A DNA stretch of 64,000 nt from Bacteroidota bacterium. GTDB taxonomy: Bacteria; Bacteroidota; Bacteroidia; Chitinophagales; Chitinophagaceae. Shown here one piece after another: positions 19,610 to 28,724 of the stretch (positions are counted from its first letter, which is position 1; every line of letters begins with the position of its first letter). Both the position numbers and the translations under genes were made by a program. The stretch lies in the NCBI GenBank assembly GCA_018268035.1, contig JAFDXI010000046.1, positions 55,170 to 119,169 of the forward strand, read 5' to 3'. Under the pieces are notes generated by a model. It worked only from the letters and a program-made list of their open reading frames with translations, searched no databases and was not told the DNA's origin.

Positions 19610-20893
19610 ATGAAAAACCAAAGCTTTGTAATAGTATTTCTTTCTGCTTTAGCCATTATTGCAGTTGGCTGTAATAAACAGGGAAAGTCAAGTGCTTTTC
19701 CAAATGACGGGCAGTTACATGGTGTGGCTCCTTCAGCAAAAAGCAGTATGACAAGACCTTTAGGAATGGTTTTCATTCCACCAGGCACTTTTCACATGGG
19801 GCCAAGTGACGAGGATATTAATTACAATTTTTCTGCCCGCAACAAAGAAGTATCCATAAGTGGTTTTTGGATGGATGCTACTGAAATTACCAACAACGAA
19901 TACAGAATGTTTGTCAACTGGGTAAGAGACTCTTTGGCAGCTATCAGGTTAGGCTACATGAAAACAAGTGCAGGTGGTGATACAGCGGTTGACTGGAAAA
20001 GAGCAGCTAATATTAAATGGAGTGATAAAACCACTTTGGAAAAATTGAATGACCTCATTTTATCACCTGATAACAGGATTTATGGCAAAATGGATATTGA
20101 CCCTGATATGATAGTTTATAATATTCAGGGCTTTAATTTAAAAGAAGCAGCTAAACGTGAAAACGCAGGCCGCCCGAGAAAAGATTTTATATACAGATAT
20201 AACCAGAAAATCTACCCGGATACTTTATGTTGGATGCGTGATTTCTCATATTCTTACAATGAACCTATGACAAAAAGATATTTTGCCCATCCTTCATATG
20301 GCGAATATCCGGTAGTAGGTGTCAACTGGAAACAGGCAGTTGCATTCTGTCATTGGCGTTCCAGGTACCTGAATTCATTTCTTGAAAAATCAAAAAAAGC
20401 CGCTGAAAGCGATTTTCGCTTACCCACTGAAGCAGAGTGGGAATATGCAGCAAGAGGTGGCAGGTCACAATCAATGTTTCCATGGGGTAATTATTATTTA
20501 AGAAACAAGAAAGGTTGTTTACTCGCCAATTTTAAACCAGGAAGAGGTAACTATCCTGAAGATGGCGGGTTTTATACAGTAAGAGCTGATAGTTATTGGA
20601 CAAATGACTATGGTTTATATAATATGGCTGGTAACGTTTCAGAATGGACATCCTCTTTATTTTATGAAGGTGCCTATAATTTTCAGCACGACATGAATCC
20701 GGATATAGAATGGAATGCACTTGATACAGATCCTCCCCGCATGAAACGTAAAGTAATCAGGGGTGGAAGCTGGAAAGATGTAAGCTATTACCTTCAGGTA
20801 AGCACCCGCCAGTTTGAATATCAGGACACTTCTAAATCTTATATTGGGTTTAGGTGTGTGATAGACTTACCAGCAACTTATAAAAGAAAATAA
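19610..20893 (+). CDS. gldK: GldK, gliding motility / T9SS ring lipoprotein
   Basis: Outer-membrane lipoprotein that forms the periplasmic ring of the type IX secretion machine with GldN. Lipoprotein signal with lipobox VGC (Cys21), then an FGE-sulfatase-type domain (about 50-425): MVFIPPGTFHMGP, VVGVNWKQAVAFCHW, RLPTEAEWEYAARGG, NMAGNVSEW and VIRGGSWKD. At the position where formylglycine-generating enzymes carry catalytic cysteines the sequence is GGSWKDVSYYL, without Cys, so it is structural and not a sulfatase maturase. First gene of gldKLMN, 57 bp before gldL. Confidence 0.96.
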   Translation: MKNQSFVIVFLSALAIIAVGCNKQGKSSAFPNDGQLHGVAPSAKSSMTRPLGMVFIPPGTFHMGPSDEDINYNFSARNKEVSISGFWMDATEITNNEYRMFVNWVRDSLAAIRLGYMKTSAGGDTAVDWKRAANIKWSDKTTLEKLNDLILSPDNRIYGKMDIDPDMIVYNIQGFNLKEAAKRENAGRPRKDFIYRYNQKIYPDTLCWMRDFSYSYNEPMTKRYFAHPSYGEYPVVGVNWKQAVAFCHWRSRYLNSFLEKSKKAAESDFRLPTEAEWEYAARGGRSQSMFPWGNYYLRNKKGCLLANFKPGRGNYPEDGGFYTVRADSYWTNDYGLYNMAGNVSEWTSSLFYEGAYNFQHDMNPDIEWNALDTDPPRMKRKVIRGGSWKDVSYYLQVSTRQFEYQDTSKSYIGFRCVIDLPATYKRK

Positions 20894-20950
20894 AACAGTA
20901 TAATTTTCCTAAAACAATATCCTAACAACACAATTTAAAATTTTAAAATT

Positions 20951-21721
20951 ATGGCAGCCGCAATTCCTCCTAGAGTAAGTAGAGTAGTTGATATTTTCGT
21001 ATCCTTAGGGGCAGCAGTAGTTATCGTTGGAGCACTTTTCAAATTAGAACATTGGGAAGGTGCTGATACAGCATTAATTTTTGGTCTTGGAACTGAAGCC
21101 CTTGTATTCCTTGTTTATGGTTTATTATATTTAAAGTATCCTCCAATTAAAGATTACCAGGCTGAAGCTGTACCTGCAAAACACGAGCAAACTGGTAACC
21201 CCGCATTAAAGACAATGGAAAAAATGCTTTTAGAGGCTGATATTACACCAGCAAATCTGGGCAAATTAAGCGCAGGTTTCCAAAAACTTGGTACAACCGT
21301 TGAGAAGATGGGTGAAATCAGTGATGTAGTAAAAGCTACCGGAGATTACACACAAAAAACTAAAGAAGCAGCCCAGGCATTAGATGCAGTAAAAACTGCT
21401 TATGCCGGAGTAGCCAGCTCAGCAGCTTCTTTCAATAATGCATCAGAAGGGGCAAAAATATTTCATGAACAAATACAGGTATTAACCAAAAACCTGTCTT
21501 CATTAAATACAATATATGAGCTGGAACTACAGGAAAGCAATAACCATTTAAAAGCATTGAACCAGTTTTATGGCAAATTGAATGAAGCATCTAACGCAAT
21601 GAATACAACAGCGGGTGATGCAGTCAAAGCCAAAGAACAAATTGCCGCACTGGCCAACAACCTTGGCAGGTTAAACCAGATATATGGCAATATGATTGGT
21701 GCTATGCAAGGTGGCAAGTAG
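20951..21721 (+). CDS. gldL: GldL, T9SS inner-membrane motor protein
   Basis: With GldM it forms the proton-driven motor for T9SS and gliding. Two membrane helices near the N-terminus (about 14-31 and 40-60). Glu49 in the second helix (GLGTEALVF) is at the place of the conserved glutamate known to be essential in GldL. The rest (about 75-256) is a cytoplasmic helical, coiled-coil-like domain rich in Ala, Asn and Lys. 256 aa is close to the family length. Lies 57 bp after gldK and 48 bp before gldM on the same strand. Confidence 0.96.
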   Translation: MAAAIPPRVSRVVDIFVSLGAAVVIVGALFKLEHWEGADTALIFGLGTEALVFLVYGLLYLKYPPIKDYQAEAVPAKHEQTGNPALKTMEKMLLEADITPANLGKLSAGFQKLGTTVEKMGEISDVVKATGDYTQKTKEAAQALDAVKTAYAGVASSAASFNNASEGAKIFHEQIQVLTKNLSSLNTIYELELQESNNHLKALNQFYGKLNEASNAMNTTAGDAVKAKEQIAALANNLGRLNQIYGNMIGAMQGGK

Positions 21722-21769
21722 TAATTTTTTTTCAAATAAAATCAATATCCTGTATAAACTATAATTTGT

Positions 21770-23296
21770 ATGGCTTTACCTAAAGAACCAAGGCAGAAAA
21801 TGATCAATTTGATGTATATAGTGCTAACAGCATTGTTAGCGCTAAATGTATCGGCTGAAATACTGAATGCCTTTAAAACAGTCAATAATAGCTTAAATGC
21901 AGCCAGTATAACATTAGATAAAAAGAACAATAATATTTTTGAGGCTTTTAAGCAGGCATTAAATGATGCAAGCACACACGAACGTGCTGCATTGTGGTCA
22001 CCAAAAGCTGAAAAGGCCCAGCAACTGACTGATAATATGGTGAACTATATCCATAGTCTGAAGCAAAGGGTTTTAGATGCTGCAAAATATGATGCCGCTA
22101 CAAAAGTGTATAACGAATCAGACCTTGAAGCTCCTACGAGGGTAATGACAGACCCAGGAAAAGCTGGTGATTCACTTCGTATTGCTTTACAAAAGTATAA
22201 AGATGATTTATTAGCCCTTGATCCGGCAATTAGTAAAGAATTTGCAAGCTCTTTACCGATAGATCTTACAATCCCTCCTTCCAATAATGCATCCAATCGT
22301 AATAACTGGTCTGCTTCTTATTTTTATATGACTCCGGCAGTTGCCGCTATTACCATCCTCAGCAAATTTGAGAATGATGTTAAAAACAGTGAAGCAATGG
22401 TAGTGGATTATTGCTACCAACAAGTAGGTGCTGTGGAGCAGGTTTTCAATTCTTATCAACCTTTGGTTGGTCAAAGTTCAAATTATGCAATGCCTGGTCA
22501 GCAGGTAACTATTACTGCAGGAATTGGAGCCTATAATTCTGAAGCAAAACCAAATGTTACAGTGGATGGTGTTTCTGTGCCACTCAACTCAAATGGTGTG
22601 GCAGAATATAAGTTTACCGCAGGTGGCGCCGGCTCATACAACAAACATGTTGTAATAAATTATTTTAATCAGGCTACAGGTAAGCAGGAACAACAGACTT
22701 ATGATGTGCCTGTAACAGTTGGTTCACCTACTGGTGCCAGCGTGAGTGCAGATGCTGTAAAAGTATTTTATGTTGGTTTAGATAATCCTGTTTCAGTAAG
22801 CGGGGGAAGTGTAGGAGACGAAAAAGTACAAGTGAACTTCTCAAATGCAAATTTCCATAAAACCGGGCCAGGTAAATATATTGTAAACCCAATAAAAGCT
22901 GGTGAAAACTCTATAGTAACAGTTACAGCAGATGGCAAACCAAGCACTTTTCAGTTTAAAGTAAAAGATGTTCCAGACCCGGTAGCAAAAGTGGGCATCA
23001 ATAAGGGTGGCCGTATGCGTGCAAACGATTTTAAAGCCCAGATTGGTGTTCGTGCAGATTTGGAAAATTTTGTTTTCGAAGGAGTGAAATTTACAGTTAC
23101 CGGTTATACCATTGTAATGAATGGTGCAGGATTCCCTAACCTTCAATTTAGAGATGTGAAAGGTTCCAGCTTTACTCCGGTAGAAGATTTAATTGATAAA
23201 TGTAAACCTGGCACTACAATAACAATTGATAATATATCCGTTAATGGTCCCGGAGGAACAAGGTATTTAACTCCAATAGTATTCAACTTATATTAA
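21770..23296 (+). CDS. gldM: GldM, T9SS motor shaft protein
   Basis: Inner-membrane protein with a single N-terminal membrane helix (about 14-36, LMYIVLTALLALNVSAEIL) that packs in the GldL bundle, followed by a long periplasmic part of four domains (about 40-508) reaching the GldK-GldN ring. The PKEPRQKMINLMYIVLTALL opening is highly characteristic. The periplasmic part includes Ig-like beta stretches such as VKVFYVGLDNPVSV, and near its end the GGRMRANDFKAQIG block. 508 aa is standard. Only 10 bp separate it from gldN. Confidence 0.97.
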   Translation: MALPKEPRQKMINLMYIVLTALLALNVSAEILNAFKTVNNSLNAASITLDKKNNNIFEAFKQALNDASTHERAALWSPKAEKAQQLTDNMVNYIHSLKQRVLDAAKYDAATKVYNESDLEAPTRVMTDPGKAGDSLRIALQKYKDDLLALDPAISKEFASSLPIDLTIPPSNNASNRNNWSASYFYMTPAVAAITILSKFENDVKNSEAMVVDYCYQQVGAVEQVFNSYQPLVGQSSNYAMPGQQVTITAGIGAYNSEAKPNVTVDGVSVPLNSNGVAEYKFTAGGAGSYNKHVVINYFNQATGKQEQQTYDVPVTVGSPTGASVSADAVKVFYVGLDNPVSVSGGSVGDEKVQVNFSNANFHKTGPGKYIVNPIKAGENSIVTVTADGKPSTFQFKVKDVPDPVAKVGINKGGRMRANDFKAQIGVRADLENFVFEGVKFTVTGYTIVMNGAGFPNLQFRDVKGSSFTPVEDLIDKCKPGTTITIDNISVNGPGGTRYLTPIVFNLY

Positions 23297-23306
23297 TAAA
23301 AGAATT

Positions 23307-24392
23307 ATGAAGCGTACTGCTTTTTTTATGGTTTTCCTGGGATGTGTTTTCACAATAGCTTATGTGGATGCACAACAGCGCCCTGTTCGCCGAAGGAATT
23401 CTTATGGTGATAACAATGGGGCACAACAAACACAAAATAACAAAGGACAGCAACCTAATACTTATGGTAATGCTGATACAACCGGTACTGGAAATGCACC
23501 CAATAATTATTCAAATAATGCTGGCGGTATGAGTATTGATACCAGCCTCCCTATTACAGTTATAAAGGGTTCGGGTAATGGTTTATTAGATAGCACAAAA
23601 CTATCACTTCGACCAGATGGCGCTTTTTCACAAAATCTTGTCAAAGACATGACCCCGTTACCTTATGAAGATATACGTGAAGATGATGCAGTATTTAGGG
23701 TAAGGGTATGGAGAGAAATTGATGCAAGGGAAAAAATGAACCTTCCTTTCAGATATGCAGGTGTTGAAGATAACGGTAGTCAACGTTTTATCTCAATCCT
23801 TTTAAGAGCAATAAAAGATGGTGATGTAACAGCTTTCAGTGCTGATGATGACAGGTTTACAACACCTATCACAGCCGATGATGCAATTAATGCTTTTGGC
23901 GGTGGTTATGATACTGTAAAAGTGTATGATGATGATGGTAACGTAAAGGGATACCAGGTACGCCCTCGTGCTACTGACCCTGATTCTATTTACAAATTCA
24001 GGTTAAAAGAAGATTGGATTTTTGATAAAGAAAGCAGTCGTTTATATGTAAGAATAATTGGAATTGCACCTGTTATTCCATACAAACTTTCTACTGGCGA
24101 CATAGTACCCAATAGTGAGAGACCTGTATGGTGGGTTTATTATCCTGACTTACGGCCGGTTCTTGCCAAATATGATGTATATAACCCAAGAAATTTAGGC
24201 GCTGAAATGTCATGGGAAGAATTATTTGAAAGCAGGATGTTTAGCAGTTATATAGTGAAATCTACAGTTAATAACCCATTCGATTTGCCATTATCACAGG
24301 TATATCCTAACAACACACTTTTCCGCCTGCTCGAAGGCGAAAAGGTTAAAGATAAGATCTTTAATTATGAACAATCTCTGTGGAGTTATTAA
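23307..24392 (+). CDS. gldN: GldN, T9SS ring component
   Basis: Periplasmic partner of GldK. Signal peptide (about 1-22, ending VDAQ), then a low-complexity Asn/Gln/Gly stretch (about 25-75), then the conserved domain (about 105-361) with PYEDIREDDAVFRVRVWREID and, late, VWWVYYPDLRPVLAKYDVYNP. The length of 361 aa is somewhat longer than many homologues because of the N-terminal low-complexity region. Last gene of the cluster; convergent with uvrC, which starts its stop 102 bp away. Confidence 0.95.
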   Translation: MKRTAFFMVFLGCVFTIAYVDAQQRPVRRRNSYGDNNGAQQTQNNKGQQPNTYGNADTTGTGNAPNNYSNNAGGMSIDTSLPITVIKGSGNGLLDSTKLSLRPDGAFSQNLVKDMTPLPYEDIREDDAVFRVRVWREIDAREKMNLPFRYAGVEDNGSQRFISILLRAIKDGDVTAFSADDDRFTTPITADDAINAFGGGYDTVKVYDDDGNVKGYQVRPRATDPDSIYKFRLKEDWIFDKESSRLYVRIIGIAPVIPYKLSTGDIVPNSERPVWWVYYPDLRPVLAKYDVYNPRNLGAEMSWEELFESRMFSSYIVKSTVNNPFDLPLSQVYPNNTLFRLLEGEKVKDKIFNYEQSLWSY

Positions 24393-24436
24393 AAGTTAAA
24401 CACTGTTATTATTTTCAAAATTGATAGTCAAAAAAC

Positions 24437-24467
24437 TTTGCATAACTAAAGATGTTGCATACATTTG
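24437..24467 (+). promoter_or_regulatory. Orphan Bacteroidota-type promoter pointing into uvrC
   Basis: TTG at 24438-24440, a 19-bp spacer, then TACATTTG at 24460-24467. Elements and spacing are the same as in the gltX promoter. No annotated gene lies downstream on this strand. An ATG at 24470, two bases after the element, opens only a 26-codon frame, and the transcript would run antisense to the 3' end of uvrC. See findings. Confidence 0.4.
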
Positions 24468-24494
24468 CAATGGTTTTTCATAGGATATTGGATT

Positions 24495-26327
24495 TTAAAA
24501 CGGGGCAGGATTTTCATCCAAGCCCCTTTTTTTTTCAAAGTATTTATTAATGATAGCAGCCTTTGATATTCCTACCACTTCTATTAAATCTTCAATTGTA
24601 GCTTCCTTAATTTTCTTTACAGATTTGAATGCTCGTAACAATTGAGTTGCTGTCTTTTCCCCAATGCCTTCAATTGTTTCCAATTCATTTTTAAATGTCC
24701 CTTTCGACCTTTTATTTCTATGAAATGTAATACCAAATCGGTGTACTTCATCTCTTATTCTTCTTACCAGATTTAAGCTTTCACTATCCCAGGAAAGTTT
24801 TATTGATTCTGTATCCAGATGAAAAAATATTTCCTCCACATTTTTAGCAAGGCCAACAACAGTTAATTTCCCTTCAAGATTGAGATTATAAATACTTTCC
24901 ATCGCTGCACTTAGCTGGCCTTTTCCACCATCAATAATTATTAATTGAGGCAATGGTTGCCCCTCATCCAACAGTCTTTTATACCGCCTGAAAACGACTT
25001 CTTTCATCGTTGCAAAATCATTAATGCCTTTTACCGTTTTCACATTAAAATGCCTGTAATCTTTTTTACTGGGCAAACCATTTTTGAAACACACCATTGC
25101 AGATACAGGGAAGCTGCCCTGGAAATTAGAGTTATCAAAACATTCAATATGTGCAGGCAATTCTTTTAATCCAAGAGAATGCTGCAATTCTTCCAATACT
25201 TTATACTGCGCTTCGTCATTTTGTTGCAGGTGCAACATTTTTTGTCGCCTGAGATCTTCCCTGAAATATTCAACATTCTTCTTTGACATTTCAAGCAGCT
25301 TTAATTTATCACCTCCTTTCGGCAATGTTATCTTTATTTCTTCCTGCGGATAATCAATCTGAAAGGGCACCACAATTTCCAATGCACTGCTGTTAAATCT
25401 TTCTCTCATTTGTGCCATCGCAAAAATTAAAATATCTGATTCATCTTCTTCCAGTTTAGTTTGTAGCTCCACTGTTTGTGTTTGAATAATCGCTCCATTT
25501 TGAACCATCAGATAATTGACAAAGGCTATTTCGGGCTCCTTTACAATTGTAAAAACATCAACATTATTAAGATGGGCGCTAACAACAACTGACCGTGCCT
25601 GGTATTGTTCAAGATGCTCAATTTTCTTTTTTATCATTCCGGCCTTTTCAAAATCAAGATTAGCTGCATATTCTTTCATTATTGTAGTATAGCGTGCAAT
25701 AATAGGCTTAAGGTTTCCCTTAAGTATTTGTCGAATCTGCATCAAACCATCATTATAATCTTCTTCAGTTTGCAATCCTTCACAAGGGCCTTTGCAATTG
25801 CCAAGATGATATTCAAGACATACTTTAAACTTCTTTTTTTGGATATTATGATGTGTAAGATTAAGCTTACAGGTGCGTAATGGTATATATTGACGAATAA
25901 AACTAATCAGCTCTCTAACCTTACCTGCAGAAGTAAAAGGTCCTATATATTCTGAGCCATCATTCATTTTTTTTCTTGTAAGGAATATCCTCGGAAAAGG
26001 TTCTCTTTTTATTACGATATAAGGATATGTTTTATCATCTTTCAGATTGATATTAAACCTTGGCTGAAACTCTTTGATTAAAGAATTTTCGAGCAAAAAA
26101 GCATCCTGTTCAGAATTGACCAATGTGAACTGAATATCATGGATGCGTTGAACAAGTTCATGTGTTTTATAACTGGTAAATGTTTTTGTAAAATAGGAGC
26201 TTACTCTTTTCTTTAAGTTCTTTGCTTTTCCTACATACAATAATTCCCCACTTTCATCATAATATTTATAGATGCCTGGCTGATTGGGTAATGAAGCAGC
26301 AAATGCTTTAAAACCTTCTGTTGTCAT
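24495..26327 (-). CDS. uvrC: UvrABC excinuclease subunit C
   Basis: Makes both incisions in nucleotide excision repair. Order: GIY-YIG nuclease domain (about 15-95, GIYKYYDESGELLYVGKAKNL), a Cys-containing region, UVR motif (about 200-240, LDFEKAGMIKKKIEHLEQY) for UvrB contact, the RNase H-like second nuclease half (IECFDNSNFQGS and LIIIDGGKGQLSAAM), and a C-terminal helix-hairpin-helix pair (ETIEGIGEKTATQLL). 610 aa is standard. The start ATG at 26327 lies four bases after a perfect TAATTTTG element, suggesting a leaderless mRNA. Confidence 0.97.
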   Translation of the reverse strand: MTTEGFKAFAASLPNQPGIYKYYDESGELLYVGKAKNLKKRVSSYFTKTFTSYKTHELVQRIHDIQFTLVNSEQDAFLLENSLIKEFQPRFNINLKDDKTYPYIVIKREPFPRIFLTRKKMNDGSEYIGPFTSAGKVRELISFIRQYIPLRTCKLNLTHHNIQKKKFKVCLEYHLGNCKGPCEGLQTEEDYNDGLMQIRQILKGNLKPIIARYTTIMKEYAANLDFEKAGMIKKKIEHLEQYQARSVVVSAHLNNVDVFTIVKEPEIAFVNYLMVQNGAIIQTQTVELQTKLEEDESDILIFAMAQMRERFNSSALEIVVPFQIDYPQEEIKITLPKGGDKLKLLEMSKKNVEYFREDLRRQKMLHLQQNDEAQYKVLEELQHSLGLKELPAHIECFDNSNFQGSFPVSAMVCFKNGLPSKKDYRHFNVKTVKGINDFATMKEVVFRRYKRLLDEGQPLPQLIIIDGGKGQLSAAMESIYNLNLEGKLTVVGLAKNVEEIFFHLDTESIKLSWDSESLNLVRRIRDEVHRFGITFHRNKRSKGTFKNELETIEGIGEKTATQLLRAFKSVKKIKEATIEDLIEVVGISKAAIINKYFEKKRGLDENPAPF

Positions 26328-26331
26328 ATTG

Positions 26332-26339
26332 CAAAATTA
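26332..26339 (-). promoter_or_regulatory. -7 element of uvrC promoter
   Basis: TAATTTTG on the minus strand is a full match to TAnnTTTG and ends four bases before the uvrC ATG. With the usual distance from -7 element to transcript start, the message would begin at or next to the start codon. Confidence 0.5.
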
Positions 26340-26467
26340 CAGCAGTATTAAAACAATACAGGTAGATAAATGATTAACATGTTATGGCATTAAACAACAA
26401 TAAAATAGACGAAAATAATTTTATACAATGCAATCAATTGTAGCATGAAAAAAAGCAGTATTCAATA

Positions 26468-27958
26468 TTATTTCAGTTGTTTCACTACGCCAATCTTTAG
26501 ACCGTAATTCAACAGGTATTCCCTGTTTGGATATCTATCAACAAGAGATGGCAACATTTGATAACGGAATTGAGGACCAATTTGCCAACGATAGCTACCG
26601 GTAGTATAACCAAAGAATGTTTCTGCGTTTGCATTTATATTCCAGTTGCGTACATAAGCTGAGCCATCAGCATAGTTTTTAAAGTTGGAAGAAATAATGA
26701 GTGGTTGTTTATCGAAAGTATAAGTGGGTTGAATTGAAGCTCCAACACCCCAGGTGAATCTACCACTGTTTAAGATTTGCCATTCAGCACCCAAAGGCAA
26801 AGAAATCTGGTAATAACTGTTTTTGAAAGTTAATGGTTTATTACCTGTTACACTTCTGAGATTTGAAACTGCACTAATAGTACTAGAAAATTCACCATTA
26901 TTAAGTGTAACAGCAACCGGTTCATCTTTATACAGAAATGCATTGATTTTATACCTGCTAACATTAAACTGGAAGCCGCCTGTTAATGTTAAACGATTAG
27001 AAAGTTTATAACCAAGACCAATACCAGTTTCATATCCAATTGCAGGTGTTTGATTGATAGCTTTTGAAGGATCAATATGATAACCTGAAGATAAAGCAGC
27101 ACCAGCATTTTTATTATCATCCTTACTATTTTCTTTCAGGTTCCTATAACTGATAGAAGGTGTAACATAAAACCTGAAATCAAAACGACCGGAAGAGTTT
27201 CCAAGTTTATCCAATGATGGCAAAGGGTCTTTGTAAGAAGTTGGAACATTTAAATCAAAAGCATTAAACAGGTTAATATTATGGCCTGAATTGAAGAATG
27301 CTACTCCACCACTTCCTGAAAAATGTGAAGGATCTGAATTTAAAATACTCCTCAACCTTGAGGTAACATTAAAAAGATAATTGTCAATATTTTTAAATGA
27401 TAATGATTCGGAATTGTTTGTTACTATTTCAGTTGGTACTTCGTGTGCATTATTTTTCTTCAAATTACTTTGAGCTGCAATTATTGAATTATAATTATTG
27501 GAAGCAGCTATTACAGACGAGCTTATGGTTGTTTCTTTTTCAAAAGGAAGTGCGGCAATAGTTATGAGTTGCTTTGATATTGCTTCATCAATCTTTATTT
27601 TTTCTACAGCAGCAACAATAGTTTTAGAAGTCAACTGATCTATTGAATTATTATCAACTGGGAGTACTGTAGATTTTGTTGAGTGCCTTTGATCTGGGAT
27701 TTGATTATTCATTGTTGTTTTCGCAGTATATGAAGAACCACCAGCGATTGGGTCTGGTACAGGTTTATTCAATATGGTACCAACAACAAGGGCAGAAATA
27801 ACCAGAACTGTAAATACGGATAATGCAGGCCACTTCTTTTGAGTATGCACTTTACTCCTGATATTCTTCCATACATGATCAGAAGGATACATCCGGTGTT
27901 CGTTCACCTGATCCTGAAGGTATCTTTCAAAATCATCGTTATGATTGGAGTCGTGCAT
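26468..27958 (-). CDS. Membrane-anchored protein with C-terminal beta-barrel-like domain
   Basis: An N-terminal cytoplasmic stretch of about 45 residues, one membrane helix (about 46-65, LSVFTVLVISALVVGTILN), a Ser/Asn/Thr-rich linker (about 70-250), and a C-terminal region (about 250-496) with alternating beta pattern typical of PorT/OmpW-like barrels in Bacteroidota. It is encoded 18 bp after an ECF sigma factor gene, the place usually held by an anti-sigma factor. An inner-membrane anchor joined to a barrel-like domain is topologically odd. I infer a sigma-regulating role from position only. I do not recognise a named family. Confidence 0.7.
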   Translation of the reverse strand: MHDSNHNDDFERYLQDQVNEHRMYPSDHVWKNIRSKVHTQKKWPALSVFTVLVISALVVGTILNKPVPDPIAGGSSYTAKTTMNNQIPDQRHSTKSTVLPVDNNSIDQLTSKTIVAAVEKIKIDEAISKQLITIAALPFEKETTISSSVIAASNNYNSIIAAQSNLKKNNAHEVPTEIVTNNSESLSFKNIDNYLFNVTSRLRSILNSDPSHFSGSGGVAFFNSGHNINLFNAFDLNVPTSYKDPLPSLDKLGNSSGRFDFRFYVTPSISYRNLKENSKDDNKNAGAALSSGYHIDPSKAINQTPAIGYETGIGLGYKLSNRLTLTGGFQFNVSRYKINAFLYKDEPVAVTLNNGEFSSTISAVSNLRSVTGNKPLTFKNSYYQISLPLGAEWQILNSGRFTWGVGASIQPTYTFDKQPLIISSNFKNYADGSAYVRNWNINANAETFFGYTTGSYRWQIGPQFRYQMLPSLVDRYPNREYLLNYGLKIGVVKQLK

Positions 27959-27976
27959 CCTGCCAGTTTTAGAACC

Positions 27977-28552
27977 TTAATGCAGCGCCGTTGTTAAAGT
28001 AATAACGTCGCCAGGTTTATCAATAATTTTCTTTTTCACCAAAATGGTTTCAAGCATTGTTTTGGCTCTTGTGCATTGGCTGCGGCTTGTACTTTCCTCA
28101 ATATCCAGCATCTGTGCAATTTCCTTATGGCTGTAGCCTTCTATTGCATACAGGTTAAGTACCGTTCTATAACCAACAGGGAGTAAGCGGATACATTCAA
28201 TTACCTGTCTTGCCAACATTAATGAAGGTAAAAAATCTTCTTTCACCTGTATATCGGTTACATAAGCAAGATCAATACTTTCATTGAACTTCTTATGTTT
28301 CTTCAAAAAGTTAATACAGGTATGAACGATTATCCTCCTTATCCATCCTTCAAAAGAGCCAGAGTTGCGGAAAGACCCAATCTGTGTAAATACCCTGATA
28401 AAGCCTTCCTGCAGCATGTCTTCTGCGTCTTCCCGGTTCTGTGCGAAACGATAACAAACCGAAAGCATTTTAGGGCTGTACCTGTTATACAGCTCCCTTT
28501 GTGCTATGGCGTCGTTGTTAATACAGCCGGCTAAGATTGCTTGTTCCGTCAT
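27977..28552 (-). CDS. ECF-type RNA polymerase sigma factor
   Basis: 191 aa with sigma region 2 (about 20-90: ELYNRYSPKMLSVCYRF, then AEDMLQEGFIRVF) that binds the -10-like element and core polymerase, and region 4 (about 125-180: LPVGYRTVLNLYAIEGYSHKEIA) with the helix-turn-helix. No extra domains. It is transcribed together with the downstream membrane protein gene (18 bp gap), which probably controls its activity. Target genes cannot be read from this window. 172 bp separate it from the ABC exporter gene upstream. Confidence 0.92.
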   Translation of the reverse strand: MTEQAILAGCINNDAIAQRELYNRYSPKMLSVCYRFAQNREDAEDMLQEGFIRVFTQIGSFRNSGSFEGWIRRIIVHTCINFLKKHKKFNESIDLAYVTDIQVKEDFLPSLMLARQVIECIRLLPVGYRTVLNLYAIEGYSHKEIAQMLDIEESTSRSQCTRAKTMLETILVKKKIIDKPGDVITLTTALH

Positions 28553-28724
28553 GCAGGTAATTGATTAATTACCTGCCAAGATAGACAATTTACAGATGCA
28601 AAAAGCTGCAAAGCAAATTTTTTTGTACTTATCATGGCAGGCGATATAAATTTTTTCAAAAGCTGGCCTGTTTTTATAAGCGTTGCTAAATACATTTCTT
28701 CAGTTTTCTATGATTGATATTTAT

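Noticed and set aside
24455..24470. TTGCA/TGCAA stem as gldN terminator
   Set aside because: Five pairs only, and the same bases form a better promoter -7 element.
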